A DNA stretch of 36,136 nucleotides from Pseudomonadota bacterium (GCA_018901125.1 JAHIFE010000191.1:1-36136), one strand, 5' to 3'. Positions 25,750 through 34,448 are shown, numbered from the stretch's first letter. Made by a program: numbers and translations. Notes: generated from the sequence alone by a model not told the origin.

Positions 25750-27342
25750 TTATCCCATAGCGCAAGAACTGCCCCCGGACGAATTGCAGTGTTCAATACA
25801 TTTTATATAACATTCCAATAAATCTGATCTTTCCGGGTAAATTAAAAGAGCTTCCTGAAGAGTTTTGAGCAAGTTGCTGATGCGATAATAGCCGAGATGT
25901 GTTATCTCGGTAAATGAAGCAGCTTCTGATTTATCGTTGCGCCAGGTCCAATAATAAATGCCGTTTGATATCAGGTTTACGGCTCTGTCAATCTCGTATT
26001 TCATGTGGTTGCCATATCTGGCTTTGAAACATTTGATTGTTTCTTGTATCAGCGCCTCTTTTTGGGAAATTCCTAGATGAGAATTATTTATCACATCAAG
26101 ATGAGCATAGGTTAATTTGCAATGAGGCAAAGAAATTCCTTGCTCAAATAGAGATGGATCTGTCTCCGACATAAGCTGTGCGTTTCTGTCGTCTGGGGAC
26201 TTATAGTTATAATTACGAGTAAATCTTCTTATAAACAACTGCTCAGGTATCTGGATAATTTTTCCGGACAAAGCCACTTCAGACAGAAGTAAAGTATCTC
26301 CGAATATAGATATGCCCCATGTAGCAGATGCCTTAAGTAAATGGGTACGAAATAACCCCAGCATCATATTGCATATGCCTAATTCCCAAATGAGATGCCT
26401 GAAGCGTTCAACCGGATCATTTTGGTCAACTTTTACATAATCTTTTGCGATACCAAGGAATTCAGAATTAGAATTCAGGAGCTTTGTATGCGGATATACA
26501 AGAGAGACAGATTTATCAGCCTGAAGTACTTTGATGCATTTGCTCACGAAGGACTTTTCATGCAGATCATCATGGGTTGCGAACATGAAATATGGTGCAC
26601 AGGATAGTCCTAAAACGTTAAGGAAGTTGACTTTTATGCCCATATTGCGCTCTTGGCGCACCAAACGAATTCGCGAATCAGATTTCTGATAGGCAAGACA
26701 GATGTCGGGCGTATTATCTGTCGAGGCGTTATCAGAAATAATCAATTCAAAATCTTCAAAATCCTGCTCCAAAATGGATTCGATTGCTTCAGATAGATAT
26801 TTCCCGCCATTATAAACAGGAAGGCCAATGCTTACTGCCGGTGTGTGGTTTTTTCCAGAAGCATTTCTGTTCACAGGAGTATAAGAAGCTGCCTTAACTG
26901 ATTGCAGCATTTTTTTTACGTTTTCCTGATTTGGGACTAAGCTGAGTGAGGCTTCCAGTAGTGGCAATGCCCTGTCATTTTTCCCCATTTCTACATATAA
27001 AACCGCAAGTCGGTTAAACATGTCATAATCGTTGGTGTGAAATGGCAGAATTATTTCAAGACAATCCGCCTCCTTTTCGTTTTGGTTGGCGGCCTGGTAG
27101 AGATCAGCAAGGTTTGACAATGCATCAAGATATTCCCCATTTATATCAAGTGCTTTCAGAAAGAATTGCTCAGCCTGCTCAAGATGGCCCCTGTTATGGT
27201 ATATAACACCTATATTATTGAGCGCTTCATAATTCTCAGGTTTCAGGCCAAGTACCTCCTGAAATACGGTCTCAGCCTCATCAAACAGACCCTCCACAAA
27301 CAAGGCTTCCCCTCTTTGAAGATTTGCTTCTATATCCATCAT
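25750..27342 (-). CDS. TPR - GT2 glycosyltransferase fusion
   Basis: Residues 1-150 contain about four TPR units (for example FDEAETVFQEVLGLKPENYE and LEQAEQFFLKALDINGEYLD). A GT2 domain follows from about 172: VSIGLPVYNGGKYL, LIISDNASTDNT and FATHDD (the D-x-D equivalent). The remaining 200 residues are helical. TPR regions joined to a glycosyltransferase often hold a protein acceptor, as in FlmG of Caulobacter, so this is a good candidate for attaching the first sugar to flagellin. The last residues, CNSSGGSSCAMG, are an odd Cys-Ser-Gly tail. ATG follows GAGGAG at 8 bases. It is the first gene of the glycan island. Confidence 0.82.
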   Translation of the reverse strand: MMDIEANLQRGEALFVEGLFDEAETVFQEVLGLKPENYEALNNIGVIYHNRGHLEQAEQFFLKALDINGEYLDALSNLADLYQAANQNEKEADCLEIILPFHTNDYDMFNRLAVLYVEMGKNDRALPLLEASLSLVPNQENVKKMLQSVKAASYTPVNRNASGKNHTPAVSIGLPVYNGGKYLSEAIESILEQDFEDFELIISDNASTDNTPDICLAYQKSDSRIRLVRQERNMGIKVNFLNVLGLSCAPYFMFATHDDLHEKSFVSKCIKVLQADKSVSLVYPHTKLLNSNSEFLGIAKDYVKVDQNDPVERFRHLIWELGICNMMLGLFRTHLLKASATWGISIFGDTLLLSEVALSGKIIQIPEQLFIRRFTRNYNYKSPDDRNAQLMSETDPSLFEQGISLPHCKLTYAHLDVINNSHLGISQKEALIQETIKCFKARYGNHMKYEIDRAVNLISNGIYYWTWRNDKSEAASFTEITHLGYYRISNLLKTLQEALLIYPERSDLLECYIKCIEHCNSSGGSSCAMG

Positions 27343-27720
27343 AACATTTACTCCTCAGCAACCATTAGCAGTCGTATAGTTATATCATAGCTCATTGCTT
27401 GCATTCCATATCCAGCCTGGATTGGGTAGACATGCGTATCGGCCCAAATAAAAGCCCCTATATCCATAAAAGAACAGAGTTGTTTGTTCAATATTCCGCA
27501 TAATCTCTTTGGGTCGGACAGGCTCCGCCCCCTTCGGTTACATTGGCTTTTATTGCCTCACCGAACACAAATCCCGTTTTGCCGATCTTGGTATCAGAGC
27601 TGCTCATCTTGAAAATGTCCAGTCTCAAAGTTACGGGCAGTATCTTAAGAGAGATAACTCATTATTCCCCACACGAATAACGCTGCTTTCACAATTACAT
27701 CACATAAATAAAACGCCTAT
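27343..27720. other. Intergenic DNA upstream of the glycan island, no gene recognised
   Basis: This divergent region separates the glycan island (minus) from flgM (plus). It should hold the island's promoter. A GCCGATAC box sits on the minus strand at 27443-27436, identical to the flgM -10, but no -35 match lies at the right distance. An open frame at 27509-27808 has no recognisable protein character and runs into the MITE. Confidence 0.4.
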
Positions 27721-27862
27721 GAGCCACTTTCAAAACGTTTCAGTTTGGTCAAGGTCAAGGCGGATGAAAATTTTAACCGCAGGAATACATGGAGTATTTC
27801 GAGGATAAATATTTTCACCCAACGCAGAGATCGGCCAAAATGGGACGTTTTGAAACTGGCTC
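27721..27862 (+). mobile_element. MITE-like repeat, copy 2
   Basis: 142 bp bounded by 18-bp terminal inverted repeats: GAGCCACTTTCAAAACGT at the left and ACGTTTTGAAACTGGCTC at the right, which pair with a single mismatch. The flanks read CTAT and CTAC, a possible 4-bp target duplication that has since changed by one base. The body matches copy 1 almost throughout. There is no transposase. Confidence 0.85.
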
Positions 27863-28223
27863 CTACAAATACGATTAACTTTAGATATAGCAATCAATAT
27901 GCCAAGTTTCTTTTGTAGCTGAATGTTTTGTATAAACAAAAAATTAAACCCCAAATCTGGATTATCTGCAAAGTATCCCAGGAAAATTCTTCCTGATTTT
28001 GCACAAACCGGAACGAATATTACCAACCATTTCCACGACATTGTTTATTGAGGTTTATCGTAGCCGCTGGGAATATGCTCGATGTTTCGGTTTTATGCTT
28101 GACGTCAAGGAACCTTTTAGCTTGATAGTCAAATTTATGACGCTAAAAGCCTTTTCTTAAACCTTGGAAGGCATGCCAATGAATTGACAATTATCAGCGA
28201 ATAAAAAAATATTATTATTTTAC
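27863..28223. other. Intergenic DNA with a palindrome and a bulged hairpin
   Basis: No credible gene. CTTGACGTCAAG at 28098-28109 is a perfect 12-bp palindrome and could be a dimeric regulator site. Just after it, 28114-28149 folds as CTTTTAGC - bulge TTGATA - GTCA - loop AATTTA - TGAC - GCTAAAAG, a 12-bp stem. No T-run follows on the plus strand, so a terminator is unlikely. Confidence 0.4.
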
Positions 28224-28250
28224 TAAAGTTTTATTATTTATTGCCGATAC
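28224..28250 (+). promoter_or_regulatory. Sigma-28 promoter of the flgM pair
   Basis: TAAAGTTT (28224-28231), an 11-base spacer, then GCCGATAC (28243-28250): a full -35 match, exact spacing, and one mismatch in the -10. The predicted start near 28257 is about 45 bases before the first ATG. Confidence 0.9.
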
Positions 28251-28301
28251 TATGTTTGAATGGGTTTTATTTAATTAATATACTGAATGCGGAGTGTTCC
28301 T

Positions 28302-28664
28302 ATGGTTATTTCAGCTTACCAGGTTAATAATGTATTAAGGGTTTACCACGATCAGCTTCGAAACGGCAGAGCATCGGGCAAACCGGTAAATAATTCAAAT
28401 CGATCGCCGGATAGAGTCACTATATCGACCAATGCCAGGCAAAAAGCTGTAAGTGATAAAATTGCATCCAGTATTGCAAACAAAATCAATCAGTACGGCG
28501 CAAAGGATGAAATGGGAAATGAGTCGTTAAATAAATTTGAAGAAGAATTTGAACTTCAACCAAATGTTTCCCAAAATATTCCTGCCGATCTTGTTTTCAA
28601 AATGATAGATGATGAAGGCGAAACAATGAGAATTCTGAATGTTGAAGATATTCAGAATTATTAA
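28302..28664 (+). CDS. DVU0524-type FlgM-associated protein
   Basis: A 120-residue protein recognised by its N-terminus, MVISAYQVNNVLRVYHDQLR, and SPDRVTIS (about residues 33-40), found in a Desulfovibrio-named family encoded beside flgM. No enzymatic motif, signal or membrane segment is visible; it is predicted to be mostly helical. I start at the ATG at 28302, because GGAG lies 7 bases before it, instead of the ATG five codons earlier. It follows a sigma-28 promoter and is 66 bases from flgM, so both should be co-transcribed. Its molecular role is unknown. Confidence 0.8.
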   Translation: MVISAYQVNNVLRVYHDQLRNGRASGKPVNNSNRSPDRVTISTNARQKAVSDKIASSIANKINQYGAKDEMGNESLNKFEEEFELQPNVSQNIPADLVFKMIDDEGETMRILNVEDIQNY

Positions 28665-28730
28665 TAATTCTTCCAAATAAACAGGTCAAATATTATTGAT
28701 TTTTATATAAGCAAAAAGAAGAGGTAATAA

Positions 28731-29051
28731 ATGAAAATTGAAGATAAGATCGCAAATTATGAAATTAATAAACAGTTGCCAAAATTAATGCCTAATATTA
28801 AGGAAGGACAGCAGCTTTCGGAAGGACAAATAAATAACGAAATAAAATCTGAAAGCAGAGATGCTATAGTTAATCTTTCCCGTGCTTCAAAAGAAGTCAG
28901 GCTGGCAAATGAAGTCATAGCATCAACACCGGATATCAGAGAGAATAAAGTTTTGGAAATAAAAGCAAAGGTTGAATCAGGAACTTATGAGATCAATCAT
29001 CAGGTTGTTGCAGCAAAGCTTGCGGATGCTTTTATGGATGATGTTTTCTAA
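28731..29051 (+). CDS. flgM: Anti-sigma-28 factor FlgM
   Basis: A 106-residue FlgM, which binds sigma-28 until the hook is complete and is then exported. The N-terminal half is polar and probably disordered. The conserved sigma-binding half shows SRDAIVNLSRASKEV, then the family pattern DIRENKVLEIKAKVESGTYE (about 73-92), then a final amphipathic helix (VAAKLADAF). GAAGAGG precedes the ATG. It lies downstream of its own sigma-28 promoter, giving the usual feedback loop for late flagellar genes. Confidence 0.9.
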   Translation: MKIEDKIANYEINKQLPKLMPNIKEGQQLSEGQINNEIKSESRDAIVNLSRASKEVRLANEVIASTPDIRENKVLEIKAKVESGTYEINHQVVAAKLADAFMDDVF

Positions 29052-29220
29052 AAACTTCAAATAAATGCTTTAGCAGGGTAACAAAAAAGAAAGACAGGCT
29101 ACTATTAAAATCCGTGTCTTAGTCTTAGCAGCCTGTTTGCAAATCCACCCAATTTCCTGTCAGCCCCACCTCACATGTCGCTTCAGTTAACACGCAATTA
29201 TATTCCTCGCAAACAAAAAT
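29052..29220. other. Intergenic DNA between convergent flgM and mcp genes
   Basis: Part of a 338-base gap. An inverted repeat ACAGGCT (29094-29100) / AGCCTGT (29130-29136) encloses a 29-base loop and could weakly terminate flgM. The rest of the gap is MITE copy 3 and 42 bases of AT-rich DNA. Confidence 0.35.
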
Positions 29221-29347
29221 GAGCCAATTCCAAAACGCCCCATTGTTGCCGATCTTAGCGTTGGGCTCAAATTTTAATCCACGTGTTCCTGAAGTTAAAA
29301 TTTTTAGCCTTGACCTTAAACAAACTGAAACGTTTTGAAACTGGCTC
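29221..29347 (-). mobile_element. MITE-like repeat, copy 3 (inverted, shorter)
   Basis: 127 bp, in the opposite orientation to copies 1 and 2. Ends are GAGCCAATTCCAAAACG and CGTTTTGAAACTGGCTC, imperfect inverted repeats. AAAT lies immediately outside both ends, a likely 4-bp target duplication. It lacks about 15 internal bases relative to the other copies. Confidence 0.8.
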
Positions 29348-29389
29348 AAATACTTAATTTATCTTGTTTTTAGCAGTATAGAGACTTAC

Positions 29390-31105
29390 TTAAAAATCTT
29401 TAAAGTCATCTTCATCCATCGGAATTAACTGTTCAGGCTTTAGTTTCTTGTTGTCTCTACCGACTCCCTGTTTTCTTTCATAGCTGCTTGAATCAGGATC
29501 AGGAAGTGCGCTTTGCTCTTCATATTTATATCGTCGTCTGTCACTATTTTGAGTTTCTCTTCCACCACTCTTAAGCAATGACCTTGAGCTATATAATCCG
29601 TTGGTATGTTGTTTACCTCCTATTACCAACACCAGATCTCCGACATATTGCTTAAGTTGCTCTGCCTGAGCATTCATCTGACCGGAAGCACTGGCAGATT
29701 CTTCCGCATTGGCAGCATTCCGCTGTACTATTTTATCCATCTCTGCAACAGCCTTGTTTATTTGCTCAATACCCTGAGACTGCTCTTTTGATGCAGCTGC
29801 AATTTCTCCCACCAACTCACCAACTTTTGAGGTGGTGGTGGAAACATCCTGGAAGGCCTTATTGGTTTTTGTTACCAGTTCAGAACCTTCTCTTACCTTT
29901 TTGACTGTTCCCTCAATCAGTTGCGCCGTGTTTTTAGCTGCATCTGCAGACCTCATTGCAAGATTTCTTACTTCATCGGCCACTACCGCAAAGCCGGCAC
30001 CTGCTTCACCTGCTCTGGCAGCTTCTACCGCAGCATTCAAAGCCAGAAGATTAGTCTGAAAAGCTATCTCATCAATGGTCTTGATGATCTTTGATGTTTG
30101 ATCGCTTGCTACTGAAATATCATACATTGATTTGGTTAATTCATCCATGGAGTTGTTTGCCTGTACAACAACCTGATTAGCTTCTTTCATAAGGTTGTCT
30201 GCCTGGGTTGCATTATCTGAATTCTGTTTGGTCATGGAAGACATTTCTTCCAGAGATGATGATGTTTCCTCTATTGATGCGGCCTGCTCGGATGCCCCCT
30301 CGGCCAGCGACTGACTTGATGAGGACACCTGCACTGTGGCTGCGACCACTTCTTCAGCTCCATCGGTAAGCCCTTTAACTACGCGGTTGATCGGTTTTGT
30401 AATGCTGCGGGTCAGGAAAAATGCAATCAGAGCTCCCAATGCAAGTGCGACTAATCCCAGAGAAAACATAATAACACGGGCATTGGAATAAGCACTTTTG
30501 GCCTTTATAAAGGCCTCATCACTTTGTTGACCCTGATAAGCAATAATGGAATCTATAGCCTCAGTCATCTGTTTTTGAGGAGTAAGCATTTCTATCGTAA
30601 TCACATCGGCTGCTCTGGCATTGTCTTCGGTTGAATTCAAAGTTCCGGCCATCGTAGATCCAAATTTAGTAGTATCAGTATTAGCATATCCGGCCAAACA
30701 ATATTCAATGGATCTATTCACTAGGGATTCGACGATTTGTTGCTTATTAAGTATGTCAGCTATAAGCTTTTTACCTTTTTCGTCTTTGATTTTAGCAGCC
30801 AGCTTAAGATATGATTCACTGAATTTGGCACGGGCCTCATCAATCTTTTTTCTCTCGTTACGCACAGCATCACTCCCGATGCTTAAGACTGCATTTCTAA
30901 CAGATTGAGTTACAACATTCATCTGTTTTTCTAAATCATTGGCCAATAATACTGCTGCGTTTTTGTTATTGATAATATCTTCCATATAAGAATTGATGGT
31001 TTTTATTCCGGAAAGTCCTATTGCTGCGGTAATGCATAGTAGAAACAAAACGACCCCAAAACCAATCCCTATTTTTGTGCCTAAATTCATATTTTTAAAA
31101 GACAT
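29390..31105 (-). CDS. Methyl-accepting chemotaxis protein
   Basis: A membrane chemoreceptor. TM1 is at about 11-33 and TM2 about 210-232, with a mostly helical periplasmic region of about 175 residues (4HB_MCP-like) between them. HAMP follows (about 233-285), then the signalling domain with the highly conserved hairpin tip [25 protein letters not shown] (read over about 345-369) for CheA/CheW contact. Glu/Gln-rich helices on both sides offer methylation sites for CheR, CheB and CheD. The C-terminus is a 60-residue flexible linker ending [10 protein letters not shown], which may tether modification enzymes. AAGGAGGA lies 6 bases before the ATG. It lies 65 bases downstream of cheW. The ligand is unknown. 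Confidence 0.95.
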   Translation of the reverse strand: MSFKNMNLGTKIGIGFGVVLFLLCITAAIGLSGIKTINSYMEDIINNKNAAVLLANDLEKQMNVVTQSVRNAVLSIGSDAVRNERKKIDEARAKFSESYLKLAAKIKDEKGKKLIADILNKQQIVESLVNRSIEYCLAGYANTDTTKFGSTMAGTLNSTEDNARAADVITIEMLTPQKQMTEAIDSIIAYQGQQSDEAFIKAKSAYSNARVIMFSLGLVALALGALIAFFLTRSITKPINRVVKGLTDGAEEVVAATVQVSSSSQSLAEGASEQAASIEETSSSLEEMSSMTKQNSDNATQADNLMKEANQVVVQANNSMDELTKSMYDISVASDQTSKIIKTIDEIAFQTNLLALNAAVEAARAGEAGAGFAVVADEVRNLAMRSADAAKNTAQLIEGTVKKVREGSELVTKTNKAFQDVSTTTSKVGELVGEIAAASKEQSQGIEQINKAVAEMDKIVQRNAANAEESASASGQMNAQAEQLKQYVGDLVLVIGGKQHTNGLYSSRSLLKSGGRETQNSDRRRYKYEEQSALPDPDSSSYERKQGVGRDNKKLKPEQLIPMDEDDFKDF

Positions 31106-31170
31106 AACCCTTCCTCCTTATAATTCTTGCTTTATACTACAAGCCGCTGAATACAATAAAAAAATATAAA

Positions 31171-31683
31171 TTATACTGTTTTTTCTATCATTGCAACTTC
31201 ATCACGGCTTAATACTTTATCGATATCGAGAAGAATTTTGATTCCGCCTTCGAATTTAGCCATTCCAAGTATATAGTCGGTTTTCAATTTTGTCCCGAAT
31301 GTTGGTGTTTCTTCAATATCTTCCGCCTTTATGTTCAATACTTCCGATACTGAATCTACTACAATACCGATCATAACAGTTTCAGACTCGCTTGATATTT
31401 CCACAACCACGATGCATGTCCGTTCTGTGTAATCGATTTTATTCATTCCGAACCTAAGCCTTAAATCAATCACAGGGATCACTTTTCCCCGAAGGTTTAT
31501 TACTCCTTTGACAAACTCCGGTGTTTGCGGAACCGGAGTTATCGGCATCATTCCAATGATCTCTTTGATTTTTAAAATACTTATACCATACTCCTCATTG
31601 GCTAATGCAAAAGTTAGGTATTTTCCCTCCCTGTCGGACATTACATTTATTGCCTGGCCCATTTTTTCCGCCAATTTTGACAT
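31171..31683 (-). CDS. cheW: Chemotaxis coupling protein CheW
   Basis: Links chemoreceptors to CheA. It has the CheW SH3-like double barrel: YLTFALANEEYGISILKIKEII, then PVPQTPEFVKGVINLRGKVIPVIDLR, then VVDSVSEVLNI and YILGMAKFEGGIKILLDID, all family signatures (each seen here in order from residue about 23 to 160). I start at the ATG at 31683 because AAAGGAGG lies 9 bases upstream; the longer frame to 31716 would place this Shine-Dalgarno inside the gene. It heads a cheW-mcp pair driven by a sigma-28-type promoter 240 bases upstream. Confidence 0.95.
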   Translation of the reverse strand: MSKLAEKMGQAINVMSDREGKYLTFALANEEYGISILKIKEIIGMMPITPVPQTPEFVKGVINLRGKVIPVIDLRLRFGMNKIDYTERTCIVVVEISSESETVMIGIVVDSVSEVLNIKAEDIEETPTFGTKLKTDYILGMAKFEGGIKILLDIDKVLSRDEVAMIEKTV

Positions 31684-31929
31684 TTGCTTCCGCCTCCTTT
31701 CTTTGGACAAAACCAAAACATCTTTTGGAAACCTTTGCGTAAAGCTCCCTTTTGCCCGATTAGCACTAACTTTGAAATAGACAATGATATTCCTTCAGTT
31801 GACATCCCCCTCCTTAAGCTTGAGCGCAAAATTGAACATCATTCATATGAGCTTTTTAGGAAAAGGCCATACTGCTTCACATCTTAACAAAATATAATGC
31901 ATTGTCTTCATTATACTGCCCAATCCCTA
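31684..31929 (-). other. Long cheW leader, possible small ORF
   Basis: About 240 bases separate the sigma-28-type promoter from the cheW start. On the minus strand AAGGAGGGGG is followed directly by ATG (31802-31800), opening a frame of about 50 codons that overlaps the cheW start. It begins MSTEGISLSISKLVLIG and is not recognisable. The Shine-Dalgarno is too close to that ATG to be ideal, so I do not call a gene. Confidence 0.3.
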
Positions 31930-31957
31930 TTATCGGTATTAAATAAGGATAGCTTTA
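31930..31957 (-). promoter_or_regulatory. Sigma-28-type promoter of cheW-mcp
   Basis: Minus strand TAAAGCTA (31957-31950), a 12-base spacer, then ACCGATAA (31937-31930). The -10 has one mismatch and the -35 two; spacing is one base over consensus, exactly as in the flagellin promoter of this window. It lies about 75 bases before the cheR stop-proximal end, so it serves cheW, not cheR. Confidence 0.65.
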
Positions 31958-32043
31958 GGCTGTTTTATGTTTGGGATATGAAAACTAATTTTCTTATTCT
32001 ACAACCCAGCAATTTTGATACAAATGATAACAGTTATAATGTT

Positions 32044-32811
32044 TTAAACTGGCAGGACTTTATTATAAATACTAGGTTGTACATACTTAAAGGGGTGACT
32101 AATAGTATTTAAACTCTCTGCACCGCCTATAATAAGACAACCGGGCGCTTTCAGAGCGTTATGTAATTTATGCGCCACATTAGACTTTGTTTCATTGTCA
32201 AAGTATATAAACACATTCCTGCAAAAAATAATGTCATATTTCTGGGATGGTATAGGATCTGAGATAAGATTATATCTTTTAAAGGTTACCATTTGTCTTA
32301 TCTCGTTTTTTACGCGGACATGATTATTCCATGAGTTTGTGCCTTTTTGGAAATATTTTCTAAGAATATCGGGAGGAAGATTTTTTGCTTTCTCTATAGA
32401 ATATATCCCGTTTTGTCCCATCCGCAGCATTCGTGTTGATATGTCCGATGCAATTATGGATGGTTTAAATCCCTTTTCAAGACAGTAAATTGCCAAAGAA
32501 TACGGCTCTTCACCGCTGGATGAAGCAGCACACCATATATTCATATGGTCTTTCGTTAGATATTTAAAATGATGGCTTTCTCTGAAGAAATAGGTATGAT
32601 TGGTAGATACAGCGTCAAGAAAATTTATTAGTTCTCTTTGATCATTTTCCAGAACTTTTAAATATTCTTTAACGGATTTTATACCGGTAGAACGCAAACG
32701 CTTGTCAAGGCGAGATTGCAAAAGTTGTTTTTTCCCATCATGAAGATTTATTCCGCATTCATGATAAACAATTTCGCTGAGTCTCTTGAATTGCCTGGTT
32801 GTTAAATCCAT
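32044..32811 (-). CDS. cheR: Chemoreceptor methyltransferase CheR, compact form
   Basis: SAM-dependent methylation of receptor glutamates. The N-terminal helical domain (MDLTTRQFKRLSEIVYHECGI, then LQSRLDKRLRSTG) is followed by STNHTYFFRE, the SAM motif SSSGEEPYSLA, DIS, and CRNVFIYFD, all canonical. The usual 10-20-residue linker between the FFRE helix and the SAM strand (LPEL...LRIWSAG in others) is cut to YLTKDHMNIWCAAS, making a compact CheR of 255 residues. The ATG at 32811 is chosen from family alignment; no good Shine-Dalgarno is seen, and an in-frame GTG at 32862 is the alternative. It is separated from cheW by the cheW promoter region. Confidence 0.9.
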   Translation of the reverse strand: MDLTTRQFKRLSEIVYHECGINLHDGKKQLLQSRLDKRLRSTGIKSVKEYLKVLENDQRELINFLDAVSTNHTYFFRESHHFKYLTKDHMNIWCAASSSGEEPYSLAIYCLEKGFKPSIIASDISTRMLRMGQNGIYSIEKAKNLPPDILRKYFQKGTNSWNNHVRVKNEIRQMVTFKRYNLISDPIPSQKYDIIFCRNVFIYFDNETKSNVAHKLHNALKAPGCLIIGGAESLNTISHPFKYVQPSIYNKVLPV

Positions 32812-32862
32812 TTGGCAGAACTCTGGCCTTCTCAATTTATGAACGGTCAAATTTAATAACAC

Positions 32863-33538
32863 AGATTACTATTTCAAAATCTCTTTCTAAGAGAAGTAAA
32901 TACTATTCTGTATTTTTAACATGCCGAATTAAAACGGTTATTAAAATATATTTGCAACATTGTCAATCATTATGTGCAATACCAGATATTATGTTCGTGT
33001 ATAAAATTTCCGGCTTTCGCTTTATTAATAAATATAAAAAGATTCTGGCTTTTTAAGTTCAATTATATTATTCTCTTAGATCTTGTGCCTAAACCTTGCT
33101 TCGACTTAAAAAATATATTAATCGCAACTATCACTGTTGCCAGATTTTTCACCCTTGCTTTAAACGAAATCTTTTTATTTATGTTACAGTAAAAAATAAT
33201 TTTTCAAAATAACGATTTGCAATGTTTGTGCCATAAATAGGTGCCATCCGTTTATGGCATTGCAAATATATTACATTCAATGCGTTCCACCCTCTTTCCA
33301 TGCCGGGGCTTAAAAATCTCCGGCATGTTGACGGACTTTTTTTTGAGTACGTCAACAATAATCAGGTGGAATTTTTTTCCTGCTTCAACAAACTTCTTAA
33401 TTTGAAAAGTGTCAGCGTCAACAATTTGACTGTTCAGCCAAAAATATACGACTATTCCAAGTATACTTAGCCTTTTTCTTGTTTAGACTACATATGATAT
33501 TATTGATGTTTTGAATTCCATAAGGCTTGTCTGTTTTA
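32863..33538. other. 676-base AT-rich intergenic region with several inverted repeats
   Basis: No credible gene. Structure seen: (a) 33215-33267, a bulged hairpin (ATTTGCAATG - bulge TTTGTG - CCATAAA, loop of 13, TTTATGG CATTGCAAAT); (b) 33299-33327, CATGCCGG / CCGGCATG; (c) 33327-33356, GTTGACG / CGTCAAC around a T8 run, overlapping (b) by one base; (d) a direct copy of CGTCAACAAT at 33350-33359 and 33416-33425; (e) the palindrome AAGTATACTT at 33459-33468. (b) with its downstream T8 could terminate plus-strand transcription. Confidence 0.5.
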
Positions 33539-33547
33539 TGGTATAAT
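33539..33547 (+). promoter_or_regulatory. Extended -10 promoter candidate for the PilZ gene
   Basis: TGG followed by a perfect TATAAT (33542-33547) fits an extended -10 sigma-70 site; no good -35 is present at 17 bases. A start near 33554 would place the ATG at 33550 outside the transcript and favours the ATG at 33613. Confidence 0.45.
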
Positions 33548-33612
33548 AATTGCTAACATATTTTCTAAAGTATGGAGTTATTTCCATCGTCAAAATTGTA
33601 CCGGGGATAAAG

Positions 33613-34233
33613 ATGCTTTCAAAAAGAAGAGAATTACGCTCGGATGTGAGAACAAGTTTATCATATGCAGTCAAATATGAAATAATCTCTCCTGAAGAAT
33701 ATTATCTTATTAAAAATAAATCTGATTCTCTTCTGAACCCCGATAGAAAAAAGTTAAAGATAGATCCCGTGCTTTCCGATAACAATGCCAAGATAGATTC
33801 TGATTTAAAGATTGATTACTATGATGATGCCTTATTGAAGTTTCTTGTTAAAATGGATGAAAAACTGGATATTATTTTATCTATGCTGTCAACAAATGAG
33901 GCCCGATCAAAAACTTTTAATCAGGGAACATGCAATAATATCAGTGCATCGGGAATTAGCCTTGTTACATCCGAACCGGCAAGTAAAGGGCAGATTGTTC
34001 ATGTAAATATAGATTTATGCAAATTGCCCCCGGTTTACATTGACGCTTATGGCGAAATCGTCAGGACAACAGGTATTTACGAAGATAATATCCCAATGTA
34101 TAATTTAGGTATAAAATTTATAGACCTTGACGAAAAGGACAGGGAAAAGATTGTGGCTTATATTTTCAGTAAGCAAAGAGAAGACCTTCGTAACGGAAAA
34201 ACAGGATCAGACCAACATATGATGGACTCGTAA
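33613..34233 (+). CDS. PilZ-domain protein, probable c-di-GMP receptor
   Basis: A c-di-GMP-responsive adaptor, probably cytoplasmic. The N-terminus carries an Arg-rich RRELRSDVRTSLSYAVKYEI segment that looks like the PilZ RxxxR arm. After about 90 residues containing an amphipathic helix (LKFLVKMDEKLDIILSML), the beta-barrel follows with the second motif N-x-S-A-S-G (NISASGISL) and a C-terminal YNLGIKFIDLDEKDREKIVAYIF. The long gap between the two binding arms is unusual but known for related deltaproteobacterial PilZ proteins. I use the ATG at 33613 (GGGG 6 bases upstream); the frame is open back to 33550. It is upstream of cheA. Confidence 0.82.
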   Translation: MLSKRRELRSDVRTSLSYAVKYEIISPEEYYLIKNKSDSLLNPDRKKLKIDPVLSDNNAKIDSDLKIDYYDDALLKFLVKMDEKLDIILSMLSTNEARSKTFNQGTCNNISASGISLVTSEPASKGQIVHVNIDLCKLPPVYIDAYGEIVRTTGIYEDNIPMYNLGIKFIDLDEKDREKIVAYIFSKQREDLRNGKTGSDQHMMDS

Positions 34234-34448
34234 AAAAATCCATCAACAGTCTTAGTGCAAATAAATCACAACTAACGGTGAGAGCTAAACAGCAAAATAA
34301 TGAACTCAAGCAAAAGTCTTTATTGGACAATATTTAAGATATGAACCGTATTATATCGGATGGCAGACTTGAGTTCGTTGGAAGTATATTTGATCAAGCT
34401 GTTAACAACGAGCAGAAGGATATGATTGATGACAAAGATGTTAGATAA
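34197..34448 (+). pseudogene. Coding-like but startless frame with an internal stop between pilZ and cheA
   Basis: In the frame one base off pilZ, the sequence from about 34197 reads coherently as protein (SINSLSANKSQLTVRAKQ, then ELKQKSLLDNI), meets TAA at 34335-34337, and resumes at ATG 34341 (MNRIISDGRLEFVGSIFDQA) to TAA at 34446. No start codon with a Shine-Dalgarno serves the first part. It may be a decayed small gene, or a pilZ C-terminal extension thrown out of frame at the A5 run 34196-34200. The family is not recognised. Confidence 0.35.

Noticed and set aside
27436-27443. GCCGATAC box on the minus strand, possible sigma-28 -10 for the glycan island
   Set aside because: The octamer 11 bases upstream (ATATAGGG) bears no likeness to TAAAGTTT.
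27863-28041. Minus-strand ORF beginning MSWKWLVIFV
   Set aside because: Hydrophobic but unrecognisable, and its second half is MITE sequence.
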